From Flavitalea plasmicola (GTDB taxonomy: Bacteria; Bacteroidota; Bacteroidia; Chitinophagales; Chitinophagaceae): 64,000 bases of DNA. A program made the translations under genes and the position numbers. The notes beneath the pieces were generated by a model. The model saw nothing but the letters and a program-made list of their open reading frames with translations, made no database searches and had not been told where the DNA came from. Positions 1-8,761 of the stretch are shown here, in pieces; positions within the stretch are counted from its first letter, which is position 1, and every line of letters starts with the position of its first letter. The stretch lies in NCBI RefSeq assembly GCF_030546645.1, contig NZ_JAUOTO010000003.1, positions 898,956 to 962,955 of the forward strand, written 5' to 3'.

Positions 1-1668
1 GAAACTACCATCGGCAAGCTGTTGTATAAGACAGATCCGGAGAGAACATACGACCGTGTCCCTATTGGCCGTCCATTTTCAAATTCAAATATCTATATCA
101 CCGACGGGAACGGGCAGCTATGCCCGATAGGAGTTCCCGGCGAGATCAGGATCGGAGGCGCCGGCCTGGCGCGCGGTTACTGGGCACGACCGGAGCTGAC
201 GGAACAAAAATTTATTCCTGATCCATTCGGCAGCGCCGGTTCACGGGTATATTTGACGGGAGACATCGGCCGATGGCTGGAGGATGGTAATATAGAGCTC
301 CAGGGGAGAGTGGATGACCAGGTAAAGATCAGGGGACACCGCATCGAGCTGGGAGAAATAGAGATCGTTGCGGAACAGAGCGGCCTTGTCAGACAGGTGG
401 CGGTGGTCGCTCCCGCCGACTCATCAGGCCATCGGTACCTGGCCGGCTACGTAGTGGCAGACGATGATTTTCGCCCGCAGGCGCTTACCGACTATCTGGC
501 CGATCATTTGCCGGGGCACATGATCCCTTCCGTCTGGATACCGCTGCCGGTGATGCCCCTTACACGGATCGGGAAAATTGACAAGCAGGCTTTACCCGCA
601 GCCGACGGTTTCAGCAGGCAGGACGACACGATTATCGCTCCCCGTAATAACCTGGAAATGGAGCTCGCAGGTATATGGCAAGCGCTGCTAAGATTGGAAC
701 AGGTGGGCATCACGCAAAGCTTTTTCTCTCTGGGAGGACATTCATTGCTGATCTTTCCAATGGTTGACCGTATCCGCAAACTGGGTTACCCTGTCGTTTT
801 CAAAGATATTTTCAAATACCAGACGATACAGCAGCTGGCCGCCGGTCTGCTGGCATCGATGAATGCCCGGGCAGATGCACCATCCCACCTTCGGCTGCTC
901 CATAAGGGAAAACAAGGAAAACCCCTATTCATTCTTCCCGGCTCGCCGGGATTCTGCGACGCATATGATGAGCTGGCAACAGCTGTCGGCGGATCACATG
1001 CCATCTATGGCGTACAAATGATGGGACTGAAGGAAGGGGAGGAGCCTCCAATGAGCCTTACCGATACCGCACAAATAGTGAAAGGATGGCTACGGGAGAT
1101 ACAGCCACATGGCCCCTATCGTCTCATAGCCCATAGTTTCGGAGCCTACCTGGCCGTTGAGGTCAACCGCCTCTGGCAGCTGGAAGGAGAGAGCGCTGAG
1201 TTTATCGTGATGCTGGATGCACCGGTGCACAAACGCACGATCACCACCGACGAGCAGCTGTTGCAGACGACAGGCATTTTCCTGGAACATTACTGGAAAT
1301 GTCCTCCGGCACACCGTAACTGGATAGACCAGCTGCGGTCGGTTATGGGCGGCTGGACAGAAACGGACAAGATCCGTGGCATCGTAAACCATATCAGGCT
1401 TCGGTCCGGTCGTCCGGAGATAGCTTCGACGCTGCATGCTGCGCTCGTTCAGTCTGCAATGGCATACCGGCTGCCTGAAGACATCGGGACAAAACTGGTG
1501 ATTGTTAGTGCGACAGAAACAACAAACCTAAGAGAGGCATACCTCGGATGGCAACGCTATACCCAAGACTGCAAATTAATTACGGGCATGGGCGACCACT
1601 GGAGTATGGTACAGGGAGAAAATGCCAGCCGGCTCGCAGAAAAAATAAAGGACTGTTTGGCGCTGTAG
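1..1668 (+). CDS. Nonribosomal peptide synthetase, C-terminal part (A-PCP-TE), 5' end outside window
   Basis: This is the terminal module of an NRPS. The reading frame is open from base 1, where ETTIG looks like the end of the A5 motif (YGPTE-TTIG), so the gene starts upstream of the window. In order I see A6 (GEIRIGG), A7 (YLTGD), A8 (GRVDDQVKIRG then RIELGEIE), A10 with its lysine (RIGKIDKQALP), and a carrier domain with LGGHSLL whose phosphopantetheine serine is at 742-744. A type I thioesterase follows, with AHSFG (serine at 1135-1137), a candidate acid in VMLDAP and a candidate histidine in GMGDHW. The thioesterase should release or cyclise the finished peptide. The substrate-specifying residues A3-A5 are mostly off the window, so the amino acid cannot be predicted. 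The next gene starts 25 bases downstream on the same strand. Confidence 0.95.
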   Translation, partial: ETTIGKLLYKTDPERTYDRVPIGRPFSNSNIYITDGNGQLCPIGVPGEIRIGGAGLARGYWARPELTEQKFIPDPFGSAGSRVYLTGDIGRWLEDGNIELQGRVDDQVKIRGHRIELGEIEIVAEQSGLVRQVAVVAPADSSGHRYLAGYVVADDDFRPQALTDYLADHLPGHMIPSVWIPLPVMPLTRIGKIDKQALPAADGFSRQDDTIIAPRNNLEMELAGIWQALLRLEQVGITQSFFSLGGHSLLIFPMVDRIRKLGYPVVFKDIFKYQTIQQLAAGLLASMNARADAPSHLRLLHKGKQGKPLFILPGSPGFCDAYDELATAVGGSHAIYGVQMMGLKEGEEPPMSLTDTAQIVKGWLREIQPHGPYRLIAHSFGAYLAVEVNRLWQLEGESAEFIVMLDAPVHKRTITTDEQLLQTTGIFLEHYWKCPPAHRNWIDQLRSVMGGWTETDKIRGIVNHIRLRSGRPEIASTLHAALVQSAMAYRLPEDIGTKLVIVSATETTNLREAYLGWQRYTQDCKLITGMGDHWSMVQGENASRLAEKIKDCLAL

Positions 1669-1693
1669 AGAAATTTTACTTAAAACTATTACA

Positions 1694-2698
1694 ATGGAAT
1701 ATCGTCAACTTGGAAACACGGGCCTCAGCCTGTCCGCTATTGCTTTTGGGGCCTGGGCCATCGGCAAATGGGAGCAGGGGGGAGTCGAGCCGGCTGATGC
1801 CACGGCGGCGCTCAGAAAGGCTTATGAAATGGGGTTTACCTCCATCGATACTGCGCCGCTGTATGGTTTGGGGCTGAGTGAAGAGATCGTCGCAACAGCT
1901 TTTGCCGGCATCCCGCGGGACAGGCTGCAGCTCATGACCAAATGTGGAGTGGTCTGGGGAGAGGCCAGGGGACACTTGTGGGTCAAAGACAAAAAATTGC
2001 AGGATGGCGTCATCAACATATACAAATATGGCGGGAAGGAAAGTATCATCCAACAATGTGAAGATAGCCTGCGACGACTGGGTACGGACTATATAGACCT
2101 TTACTCCCTGCATTGGCCGGATCCGACAACGCCTGTGGAGGAGTCCATGGAAGCCCTGGTCCGGCTGAAGGAGCAAGGTAAGATCAGACTGGCCGGCGTA
2201 TGCAACCACACGATGGAGCAAATGGCACAGGCTGACGGCGCCATTGATGTAGCTTTCAACAAAGTACGCTATAGTATGCTCAACCGGAAGATAGAGGAGG
2301 ACCTGATCCCCTACTGCCGGGAAGAGAAAAAAAGTATCCTTGCTTACAGCGTTCTCCAGCGGGGCATACTGACGGGCAGGGATCTCCCTCAATTCCTGTG
2401 GCGGGTGGGAGACACCCCCTGGGAAGTAGCCCTTTACAAACAGGAAAATATGGTCCGAATAAAGGCTTTCCTGGATCAGTTGACGCCAATCGCCAGGGAC
2501 TATGGCGGAACAGTCACCCATCTTTGTATCCGCTGGGCAATGGAACAGCCTGGCATAACGACGGTCCTTCTGGGCGCTACCAGCGCCGAACAGATAGTGT
2601 ATGATGCACGGGCGATGGATATGACACTGAGCGCAGCGGACATGAACACGGTCGATCTGCTGTTGGCTAACCTGGAAAAGGATTTGGATCTTAATTGA
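1694..2698 (+). CDS. Aldo/keto reductase
   Basis: A 334-residue NAD(P)H-dependent oxidoreductase of the aldo/keto reductase superfamily, closest in feel to the L-fucose/D-threo-aldose dehydrogenase branch. The catalytic tetrad is visible as D52 and Y57 (IDTAPLYG), K83 (LMTKCG) and H120 (LHWPDP). The N-terminal MEYRQLGNTG and the C-terminal ITTVLLGATSAEQI cofactor-binding segment are both present, so the protein is full length. It sits between the NRPS and an exporter with short gaps of 25 and 19 bases, so it is probably cotranscribed. It could reduce a carbonyl in the peptide or supply a precursor, but nothing in the sequence fixes the substrate. Confidence 0.93.
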   Translation: MEYRQLGNTGLSLSAIAFGAWAIGKWEQGGVEPADATAALRKAYEMGFTSIDTAPLYGLGLSEEIVATAFAGIPRDRLQLMTKCGVVWGEARGHLWVKDKKLQDGVINIYKYGGKESIIQQCEDSLRRLGTDYIDLYSLHWPDPTTPVEESMEALVRLKEQGKIRLAGVCNHTMEQMAQADGAIDVAFNKVRYSMLNRKIEEDLIPYCREEKKSILAYSVLQRGILTGRDLPQFLWRVGDTPWEVALYKQENMVRIKAFLDQLTPIARDYGGTVTHLCIRWAMEQPGITTVLLGATSAEQIVYDARAMDMTLSAADMNTVDLLLANLEKDLDLN

Positions 2699-2717
2699 AA
2701 CAAGGACGGGAAATATT

Positions 2718-4520
2718 ATGAAACTATTATTGCGATACCTGCGCCGGTACAGACACCTGGTGTTCCTGGCCCTTTTGCTGGCGACCATGGACCAGCTATT
2801 TATTAATCTCAATCCTTATATTATTGGCACCCGGCTCATCGACCCTTTTGCCAGCAAGGCCCGGTATTTCCGTGAACATGGATTGGAAGCAGATTATGTC
2901 CGCGGGGTCTTCTCGGGCATCCTCATGATCGTCGTCGTCAGCACGATGGCCTGGCTGTCCAAAGGTTTCCAGTCTTTCACAGTCAATAAGATCGTTCGAA
3001 GGCTTGGCGCTGACCTTTATTCGGATGTGCAAAGCCATGTCCTGTGCCTGCCTTACCGGGATTTTGAAGACCAGCGGAGCGGCGAGATCTTATCTATCCT
3101 CCAGCGGGCGCGTACGGATAGTGAGACGTTTATCAACAAGTTCGTCAATGTGCTGTTCGTAAGCATAATTGGGCTTGGTTTCGTTGTTTTCATTTCTTTT
3201 CGGTTAAGCCCGCTATTACCCGTGCTGTATGTCACTGGCGCCGTCGTACTATCCGTCATTACCAACTTTTTGAGCCGCAAGATCAAGGCGATCCAAAAGG
3301 GTATTATGGCTGAAACAAATGCGCTTGCCGGCTCCACGACAGAATCGCTCCGGAATATTGAGCTGCTGAAAAGCCTGGGTCTGATACAGCAGGAGATACG
3401 CCGGCTGAACAAAGCGAATTTCAGGATATTGAAGAATGAGCTGAAAAAAATAAAGAATATAAGATCGATAGGGTTTGTATACAGCGCATTCATCCAGACC
3501 CTGCACCAGGTCTTTACCTTTAGTCTGCTGCTGTTTGTATTTTATGACAAGCTCACCGTCGGACAGCTGATGATGATGCAATTGTATTTTTATTTCATTT
3601 TCGGCTATCTGGGGGAACTAAATCTTGTTATTGTTGCTTATCGCGAAGCGGAGATCTCGCTGACCAATTTGCAGCAACTGTTGGATATGCCCAAAGACAC
3701 GGTATGCCGGCACCCGGAAAAGATTGGTCCTATCACTCACCTCCGTTTTGAAAATATCCGCTTTCAGCATAGATCTGCCATACGGCCTGCGCTGGAAAGC
3801 ATATCCCTCGAGATCAAACTGGGGGAGACCGTGGCGATTGTCGGTCCTTCGGGTTCCGGAAAAACAACGCTGGTGAAATTGTTGGTCGGCCTGTACAGCC
3901 CCACGAGCGGAAACATCTACTACAATGGTTGTATGCACGACCGGATCGATTACGACGAGATGAGACACCAGTTGGGGCTGGTAACCCAGGATACCCAGCT
4001 GTTCTCGGGCACGATAAAGGAGAACCTTCTTTTCCTGGATCCGGCGGCGGACGATGACACAATAGGCGAGGTATTGCGCAGGACGGCCTGCCAGAACCTG
4101 CTCGATCGCGCTCCTAAAGGTGTTGATTCAGTGATAGGGGAAGGAGGCTTGAAATTATCCGGCGGTGAAAGGCAGCGGCTTTCCATAGCCCGATCACTCG
4201 TCAGAAGATCGCGCCTTATTATTTTCGATGAAGCTACTTCCTCGCTTGATTCGCTGACGGAAAGGGAGATCACCGATACCATCCGGTCGATCACGCAGCA
4301 AAAGGAATATATTACCCTGATGATCGCCCACCGGTTGTCCACCGTCATGTTCGCAGATCGCATTTATGTGCTGGATAAAGGCCGGATCGTCGAGACGGGC
4401 AATCACCGGTCTTTGCTGGAAAAAAAGGGACTTTACAACGCAATGTGGCGGGAACAGACGGGGGAGTGGAAGGAATCCGTCATCGTACCGCCTGGAAAAA
4501 TACCGGTAAATGAGCAATAA
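2718..4520 (+). CDS. ABC exporter, fused membrane and ATPase domains
   Basis: A 600-residue half-transporter. The first ~310 residues form the six-helix exporter domain, starting with a short basic N-terminus. The ATPase half has Walker A GPSGSGKTT (376-384), the signature LSGGERQR (from 480), Walker B LIIFDEATSSLD and the switch histidine in AHRLST. It should act as a homodimer in the inner membrane. Its place inside the NRPS cluster suggests export of the peptide product or a precursor. No peptidase C39 domain is present, so it is not a leader-peptide-cleaving exporter. Its 3' end overlaps the next gene by 11 bases, a sign of translational coupling. Confidence 0.95.
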   Translation: MKLLLRYLRRYRHLVFLALLLATMDQLFINLNPYIIGTRLIDPFASKARYFREHGLEADYVRGVFSGILMIVVVSTMAWLSKGFQSFTVNKIVRRLGADLYSDVQSHVLCLPYRDFEDQRSGEILSILQRARTDSETFINKFVNVLFVSIIGLGFVVFISFRLSPLLPVLYVTGAVVLSVITNFLSRKIKAIQKGIMAETNALAGSTTESLRNIELLKSLGLIQQEIRRLNKANFRILKNELKKIKNIRSIGFVYSAFIQTLHQVFTFSLLLFVFYDKLTVGQLMMMQLYFYFIFGYLGELNLVIVAYREAEISLTNLQQLLDMPKDTVCRHPEKIGPITHLRFENIRFQHRSAIRPALESISLEIKLGETVAIVGPSGSGKTTLVKLLVGLYSPTSGNIYYNGCMHDRIDYDEMRHQLGLVTQDTQLFSGTIKENLLFLDPAADDDTIGEVLRRTACQNLLDRAPKGVDSVIGEGGLKLSGGERQRLSIARSLVRRSRLIIFDEATSSLDSLTEREITDTIRSITQQKEYITLMIAHRLSTVMFADRIYVLDKGRIVETGNHRSLLEKKGLYNAMWREQTGEWKESVIVPPGKIPVNEQ

Positions 4521-5235
4521 GATCATCCAAAGTTTGTGGATAGGGAACAGATTGAGCAACAACGAGCTGCTGTGCCTCTGGTCCTATATCCGACATGGAC
4601 ATGAATTTCACCTGTACGCATATGAAGAAATAGCCGGCCTGCCGGTAGAAGTACGGCTCCTGGACGCAAATACTATCCTGCCCGCAACTTCCCTGTTCAA
4701 AGACACCGGCAATACCTATGCGTCCTTCGCCGACTGGTTCCGGCTGAAATTACTGTTTCAAAAGGGCGGATGGTGGGTGGATATGGACACCATATGTATG
4801 AAGCCATTTGACATTGATGGGGAGTTTTGCTTTTCTTCAGAATGGAAATATGGCAAAGAGGAATGTGAAGTCAATAACACCTGCATCAAATCTCCGGCCA
4901 ATGCCGCCTGGCTCGGTGAACTGCTGGACGGCATAGAAAGAAAGGTCGGCAGCGGAACGCCGGTAAAATGGGGCGAGATCGGCGTTTACCTGTTCAGGAA
5001 AGAGATGTCCCGCTATGATGAACTGCTGCCGCATATCCGGGAGCCGGCTGCTTTCTGCCCGCTGGATTATTTCGATCTTTCCTCGCTCATCTGCAAAAGC
5101 TTGTACACGCCATCGCGGGAAACCCTGGCCGTGCATTTGTGGAATGAGATATGGAGAAGAGGTAACCTGGATAAAAACGCTACTTACCACCCCGAAAGTC
5201 TTTATGAGCGATTAAAAAAAATATATCTGCCATGA
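4510..5235 (+). CDS. GT32-like glycosyltransferase (DxD)
   Basis: A 241-residue protein resembling the small sugar transferases of family GT32 (Gly_transf_sug, OCH1/capsule type). It opens with KIIQSLWIG, typical of the family start (IPKxIHQxWxG), and carries SFADWFRLKLLFQKGG followed by VDMDT. The DMD at residues 91-93 is the expected nucleotide-sugar and metal site. No signal peptide or membrane segment is seen, so it is probably cytoplasmic. It overlaps the exporter by 11 bases and its TGA overlaps the next ATG (ATGA). Its position suggests a sugar is put on the peptide or its carrier, but the acceptor and donor cannot be read from the sequence. Confidence 0.82.
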   Translation: MSNKIIQSLWIGNRLSNNELLCLWSYIRHGHEFHLYAYEEIAGLPVEVRLLDANTILPATSLFKDTGNTYASFADWFRLKLLFQKGGWWVDMDTICMKPFDIDGEFCFSSEWKYGKEECEVNNTCIKSPANAAWLGELLDGIERKVGSGTPVKWGEIGVYLFRKEMSRYDELLPHIREPAAFCPLDYFDLSSLICKSLYTPSRETLAVHLWNEIWRRGNLDKNATYHPESLYERLKKIYLP

Positions 5236-6845
5236 ACGAAGCAAAAATGTATCTCAAGCCGAACGTTGTGTTCGAACCATTGATCGACAAATGGTATGCC
5301 TGGAGTCACCTGGTCTCTCCGGCTACGGCAGCAATGAATATTGTGGGAAGACACCTGGCTATTATGGAGTCCTATCTGCTCGCGCCGGCCGTTCATGCCG
5401 AAGCCATCCTCAATCCCCAGCTGCGGGGCGGTCCCTTCATGGATTTTGGCGGAGGCAGGATAGAGGAGGTCAAAGCCCTGCAAGCAGAAACCCTTCAAAA
5501 AAGAGCCGGTCTCATTCAATTTGCCAAAGCCATAAAGGAATTGGACAAAATGCTGGCACAGAACGCTAAAGGATATGGACTCGAGAGTTTATACGAGAAA
5601 GTCCCACCCCTGCTGAAAGGCTATGTTGAGCTTTATTACGACCGCAATAACAATCCTGACTTCAGGGTATTCGAATCGCTCCTTTACCGCAGTGAATTTT
5701 TTGATAAGTCTACCCAAGGACTGGCCCTCTGGGTCACCAATAATGATCATCGCCCGTTTGCGCTTACCACTCCCAAACTGGATGATCCCAACGTCCTTTA
5801 CCTGGATATACCATTCGATCATCCCGGCATTGATGAGCTGGCCAAAATGAAGAGGGTTCCGCAAACGCTGGGCTATATCAAGGCAATGCTGGGAATATCG
5901 GTCTCGCAGGAAGAGATCTTTGAAACGTTCTTTACAAAAGAGCCATTTCCTGCCTATAATAAATATACAGGTGATAAGATCCGCATGCGCTATTTTGGTC
6001 ATGCCTGTATATTAATTGAAACAAAGGATATCAGCATTCTTGCGGACCCACTGATCAGCTATTATGGATATCATTCGGACATAGAGCATTTTACGGACTC
6101 AGATCTGCCGGACGTAATCGACTATGTGCTGATCACCCACAATCACCAGGATCATATTTTGTTCGAGACACTGTTGCCATTACGGCATAAAATAAAAAAT
6201 ATCATTGTTCCAAGGACGACGGGAGGCAGGCTGGAAGATCCCAATCTGAAGCTCATGTTCAATAGCATCGGGTTTAACAATGTCATCGAGATCGATCCGA
6301 TGGAGACCATCCACTTTGCAGACACCACCATCACCGGTGTCCCATTCACCGGGGAACATTGCGATCTGAATATACAGGCTAAATCCTGTCACCTTGTTCA
6401 GATCGGGGAGTTCAAACTTTTGTTCATGGCGGATTCGAGGATCGTAGAGCCATCATTGTATAAACATATTCACCGCCAGGTAGGCGATGTAGACGTGATA
6501 TTCCTTGGAATGGAATGTGACGGGGCGCCATTGACCTGGTTATATGGTCCTTTGCTGACAAAGAAAGTGCCAAGGGATCAGGATGCTACCAGGAGACTGG
6601 ACGGTTCGGACTGTAAAAGGGGTATGTCGCTGGTGGATATATTCCACCCAAAAGAAGTGTATGTTTATGCCATGGGGCAGGAGCCCTGGGTGGAGTTCAT
6701 CAGCAGTCTCAAATACACCGATGAATCGAACCCGATCGTTCAATCCAATATGCTGGTGAATATTTGCCGTGAAAGAAATATTATCGCCGAGCGGCTGTAT
6801 GGGGAAAAAGAGATCTTATACGAAAAGCAGGTATTAGTGGGGTAA
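5232..6845 (+). CDS. CmlA-type diiron beta-hydroxylase (metallo-beta-lactamase fold)
   Basis: A 537-residue protein with a ~240-residue N-terminal domain and a C-terminal metallo-beta-lactamase fold. The metal motif is THNHQDH, giving H303, H305, D307 and H308. Further likely ligands are E375 (TGEHCD) and D401 (MADSR), with H472 (IFHPKE) as a candidate last ligand. CmlA of chloramphenicol synthesis, as I remember it, has about 532 residues with ligands H305, H307, D309, H310, E377, D403 and H468. The match in length and in the spacing of the first six ligands, including the unusual glutamate, argues for a diiron oxygenase rather than a hydrolase. Known members hydroxylate the beta carbon of an aminoacyl group on an NRPS carrier domain. 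It overlaps the glycosyltransferase gene by four bases. Confidence 0.85.
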   Translation: MNEAKMYLKPNVVFEPLIDKWYAWSHLVSPATAAMNIVGRHLAIMESYLLAPAVHAEAILNPQLRGGPFMDFGGGRIEEVKALQAETLQKRAGLIQFAKAIKELDKMLAQNAKGYGLESLYEKVPPLLKGYVELYYDRNNNPDFRVFESLLYRSEFFDKSTQGLALWVTNNDHRPFALTTPKLDDPNVLYLDIPFDHPGIDELAKMKRVPQTLGYIKAMLGISVSQEEIFETFFTKEPFPAYNKYTGDKIRMRYFGHACILIETKDISILADPLISYYGYHSDIEHFTDSDLPDVIDYVLITHNHQDHILFETLLPLRHKIKNIIVPRTTGGRLEDPNLKLMFNSIGFNNVIEIDPMETIHFADTTITGVPFTGEHCDLNIQAKSCHLVQIGEFKLLFMADSRIVEPSLYKHIHRQVGDVDVIFLGMECDGAPLTWLYGPLLTKKVPRDQDATRRLDGSDCKRGMSLVDIFHPKEVYVYAMGQEPWVEFISSLKYTDESNPIVQSNMLVNICRERNIIAERLYGEKEILYEKQVLVG

Positions 6846-6924
6846 AAGTCATTTTATGTTTTTTTATTTGTATATTTATTTACTATTTAATAGTTTATAA
6901 ATTAAATAAATAAAAATCCCACCA

Positions 6925-7221
6925 ATGCGCACTTTACTAAAAGCTACCATGGACGTGGTTGCATCCAACAAGGCCATCCTGGATGGCACACTTCCCAAGA
7001 TCATGAAGACGACCATAGACAAGCTTAAGCCGGAAGCCAGCTATTTCCTGGCGACGGATGGCTGCAGAAGCTGTCTCATGGTATTTGACCTGAAAGACCC
7101 TTCCGAAATACCATCGATCGCCGAGCCTTTCTTTTTGAACTTTAACGCGAAAGTGGAGTTCTGCCCGGTCATGAATGCCGAAGACCTCCAGAAGGGGCTT
7201 GCCGCCATGCAAAATGCCTAG
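6925..7221 (+). CDS. Small conserved protein at the end of the NRPS cluster
   Basis: A 98-residue cytoplasmic protein without signal peptide or membrane segment. It has the feel of small dimeric alpha/beta-barrel proteins found in many bacteria, with the run LKPEASYFLATDG, a strand FDLKDPSEIP and the segment AEPFFLNFNAKVEFCPVM near the end. A CRSC pair sits at about residue 50. I recognise the family type but not a proven function. It follows the hydroxylase gene after an AT-rich gap of 79 bases and is closed by a strong terminator, so it may be the last gene of the cluster or have its own promoter. A role in the pathway is possible but unproven. Confidence 0.75.
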   Translation: MRTLLKATMDVVASNKAILDGTLPKIMKTTIDKLKPEASYFLATDGCRSCLMVFDLKDPSEIPSIAEPFFLNFNAKVEFCPVMNAEDLQKGLAAMQNA

Positions 7222-7229
7222 GATTCGTT

Positions 7230-7277
7230 AAGGAGCATTGTTCAGCCTTCAGGGCTGAGAAGTGCTCCTTTTTTTTT
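7230..7277 (+). terminator. Rho-independent terminator of the NRPS cluster
   Basis: An AAGGAGCA/TGCTCCTT outer stem encloses a CAGCC/GGCTG inner stem, followed by a run of T on the + strand. It lies 8 bases after the stop of the small protein and works for the + strand; no T run is seen on the other side for the converging gene. Confidence 0.85.
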
Positions 7278-7285
7278 CTCTCATA

Positions 7286-8584
7286 TTATTTTCGGTTTGC
7301 GCTCAGTACTTGTTTGCCATTTTCGAAAACGACCAGGGTATTGGCATCCGGGAATTGGAGCTGTACATCATAACCGTCCAGGAAGAATTGATTGGATGAT
7401 TCAGGATAAACGACAGCGGTAGGTATCCCATCGCCGGAAACTTTTAAAGCGCTGCCTGCTTGCTCCACTTTGATCAGTTTGCCATTGCTTTGTGCGTAAA
7501 TGCCTGTATAGCGCTGTAGCAGCGTGTCTGCGATGGTGATCCGTTGATGCCTGCCGGCACCCTTGTTCATGGTGGCCAACAGTTGTTTTCCGTAGTCCAT
7601 TGCGCGGGCAATGATGCGGTCGCTCACGAAAGCACCGTTGTCGGCGTTGGTCATAACCACGATGCCCCTTTTCGATTTGGGCAGAAAAAACGCCATGGTG
7701 CGTACCCCGATATCAGAACCACCATGTTCAAAAGCGTATTCACCGTTTGGCAGGCCCTCTACCAGCCCCCAGCCTAAACCGCGGTAATAATTTTCTTTGA
7801 CTTTTACCTCGGGTTTGTTGTAAAGAGAGGCATTGTTCATGGCGTACAGGCCAAGCGTACAATAATCTTCGATAGTGGTGATAAGGTCATCGGCTGAATT
7901 GACCGATGTTTGGATAGAGGTAGCATACCGTTTCCCCTGCCCGTCATGCCAAAAGGCAAAGCGGTTGGTGTCCAGGGTTGCGCTCCAATAACAGGTGTTT
8001 TTGATGTCGAGGGGTTTTAATAAATACGTATTTAGTAATTGGTCAAGGGATACCTGAAATTTCGCTTCCAATGCCCGTCTCAAATATTCATAACCCTCTC
8101 CGGAATAACCGAATTTGGTACCGGGTTCAAAGTTGAAATGGAGTTTAGTACCCCCGTTGTCGGAACGCCAGTTCGGAAAACCGGTTTGGTGGCTCAAAAC
8201 AATACGGGTGGTCAGTTTACCCAGGTAAGGGTCACCTGCGATGTCCGGGTCTATCCAGTAATGCGCCAGCGGTTCGTCCAGGTCCCATTTACCCATTTGG
8301 ACGAGCTTTAACGTTAACATGGCGGTCACAGGCTTGGTTTGCGAAGCGATATTGAATAGCGTATTCTTTGGAGCAGGATGACCGGCTTGCAATTCGCCGA
8401 AGTTTTTTGCCCATTTGATCTTGCCGTTTTCGATGATGCCGACGCCCACACAAGGAACATGGTATTCGGCCATCCATACCGGAATATCCTTTAACAAACC
8501 AGCCTCAAGGGTGTCGGGTTGTGCAAATGTGCTGTTCATCAGGCCCAGAAGAACAATTATGAAAAATGCGGGTTTGGGTTTCAT
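7286..8584 (-). CDS. Serine hydrolase, beta-lactamase class C family, exported
   Basis: A 432-residue protein with an N-terminal signal peptide ending in STFAQ, so it is likely periplasmic. The penicillin-binding-type motifs are present: SQTK (S81, K84), a YSG motif in FGYSGEGYEYL, and HGG in FEHGGSDIG. A C-terminal beta-rich tail (about residues 345-432) resembles the accessory domain often attached to these esterases and peptidases. Members hydrolyse beta-lactams, D-amino-acid peptides or esters, and the sequence does not say which. It converges on the NRPS cluster and is divergent from the LytS/LytTR pair. Confidence 0.9.
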   Translation of the reverse strand: MKPKPAFFIIVLLGLMNSTFAQPDTLEAGLLKDIPVWMAEYHVPCVGVGIIENGKIKWAKNFGELQAGHPAPKNTLFNIASQTKPVTAMLTLKLVQMGKWDLDEPLAHYWIDPDIAGDPYLGKLTTRIVLSHQTGFPNWRSDNGGTKLHFNFEPGTKFGYSGEGYEYLRRALEAKFQVSLDQLLNTYLLKPLDIKNTCYWSATLDTNRFAFWHDGQGKRYATSIQTSVNSADDLITTIEDYCTLGLYAMNNASLYNKPEVKVKENYYRGLGWGLVEGLPNGEYAFEHGGSDIGVRTMAFFLPKSKRGIVVMTNADNGAFVSDRIIARAMDYGKQLLATMNKGAGRHQRITIADTLLQRYTGIYAQSNGKLIKVEQAGSALKVSGDGIPTAVVYPESSNQFFLDGYDVQLQFPDANTLVVFENGKQVLSANRK

Positions 8585-8658
8585 TTGTTTTTGATTTTAA
8601 CCAAAAGTATTTCCGGCCTACCGCCTCTTAAAATATAAGTGGTGAAGTACCTTACTCC

Positions 8659-8733
8659 GGTGATGAACGTAATTACGGCGATGATGAAACGTTCGTCATC
8701 AAAAAGTCTCCGTTCATCACCAATTTTTGGTGA
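8659..8733. promoter_or_regulatory. Inverted-repeat cluster upstream of the LytS-type kinase gene
   Basis: An 11-base perfect inverted repeat, GGTGATGAACG at 8659-8669 and CGTTCATCACC at 8711-8721, encloses a related GATGATGAAACG/CGTTCGTCATC pair. A second hairpin, TCACCAA/TTGGTGA at 8717-8733, overlaps its right end. The block lies 28 bases before the kinase start in a divergent intergenic region. It may be an operator for the LytTR regulator or a leader hairpin; this is inference. Confidence 0.5.
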
Positions 8734-8761
8734 TCAGGCTAACATCGTCTTTCTTTAGATC

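Noticed and set aside
1676..2812. Long minus-strand reading of 378 residues
   Set aside because: It lies opposite the aldo/keto reductase, whose catalytic residues are all present, and has no family features.
5232..6845. Ordinary metallo-beta-lactamase or UlaG-like hydrolase
   Set aside because: The large N-terminal domain, the ligand glutamate and the NRPS context fit the CmlA-type oxygenase better.
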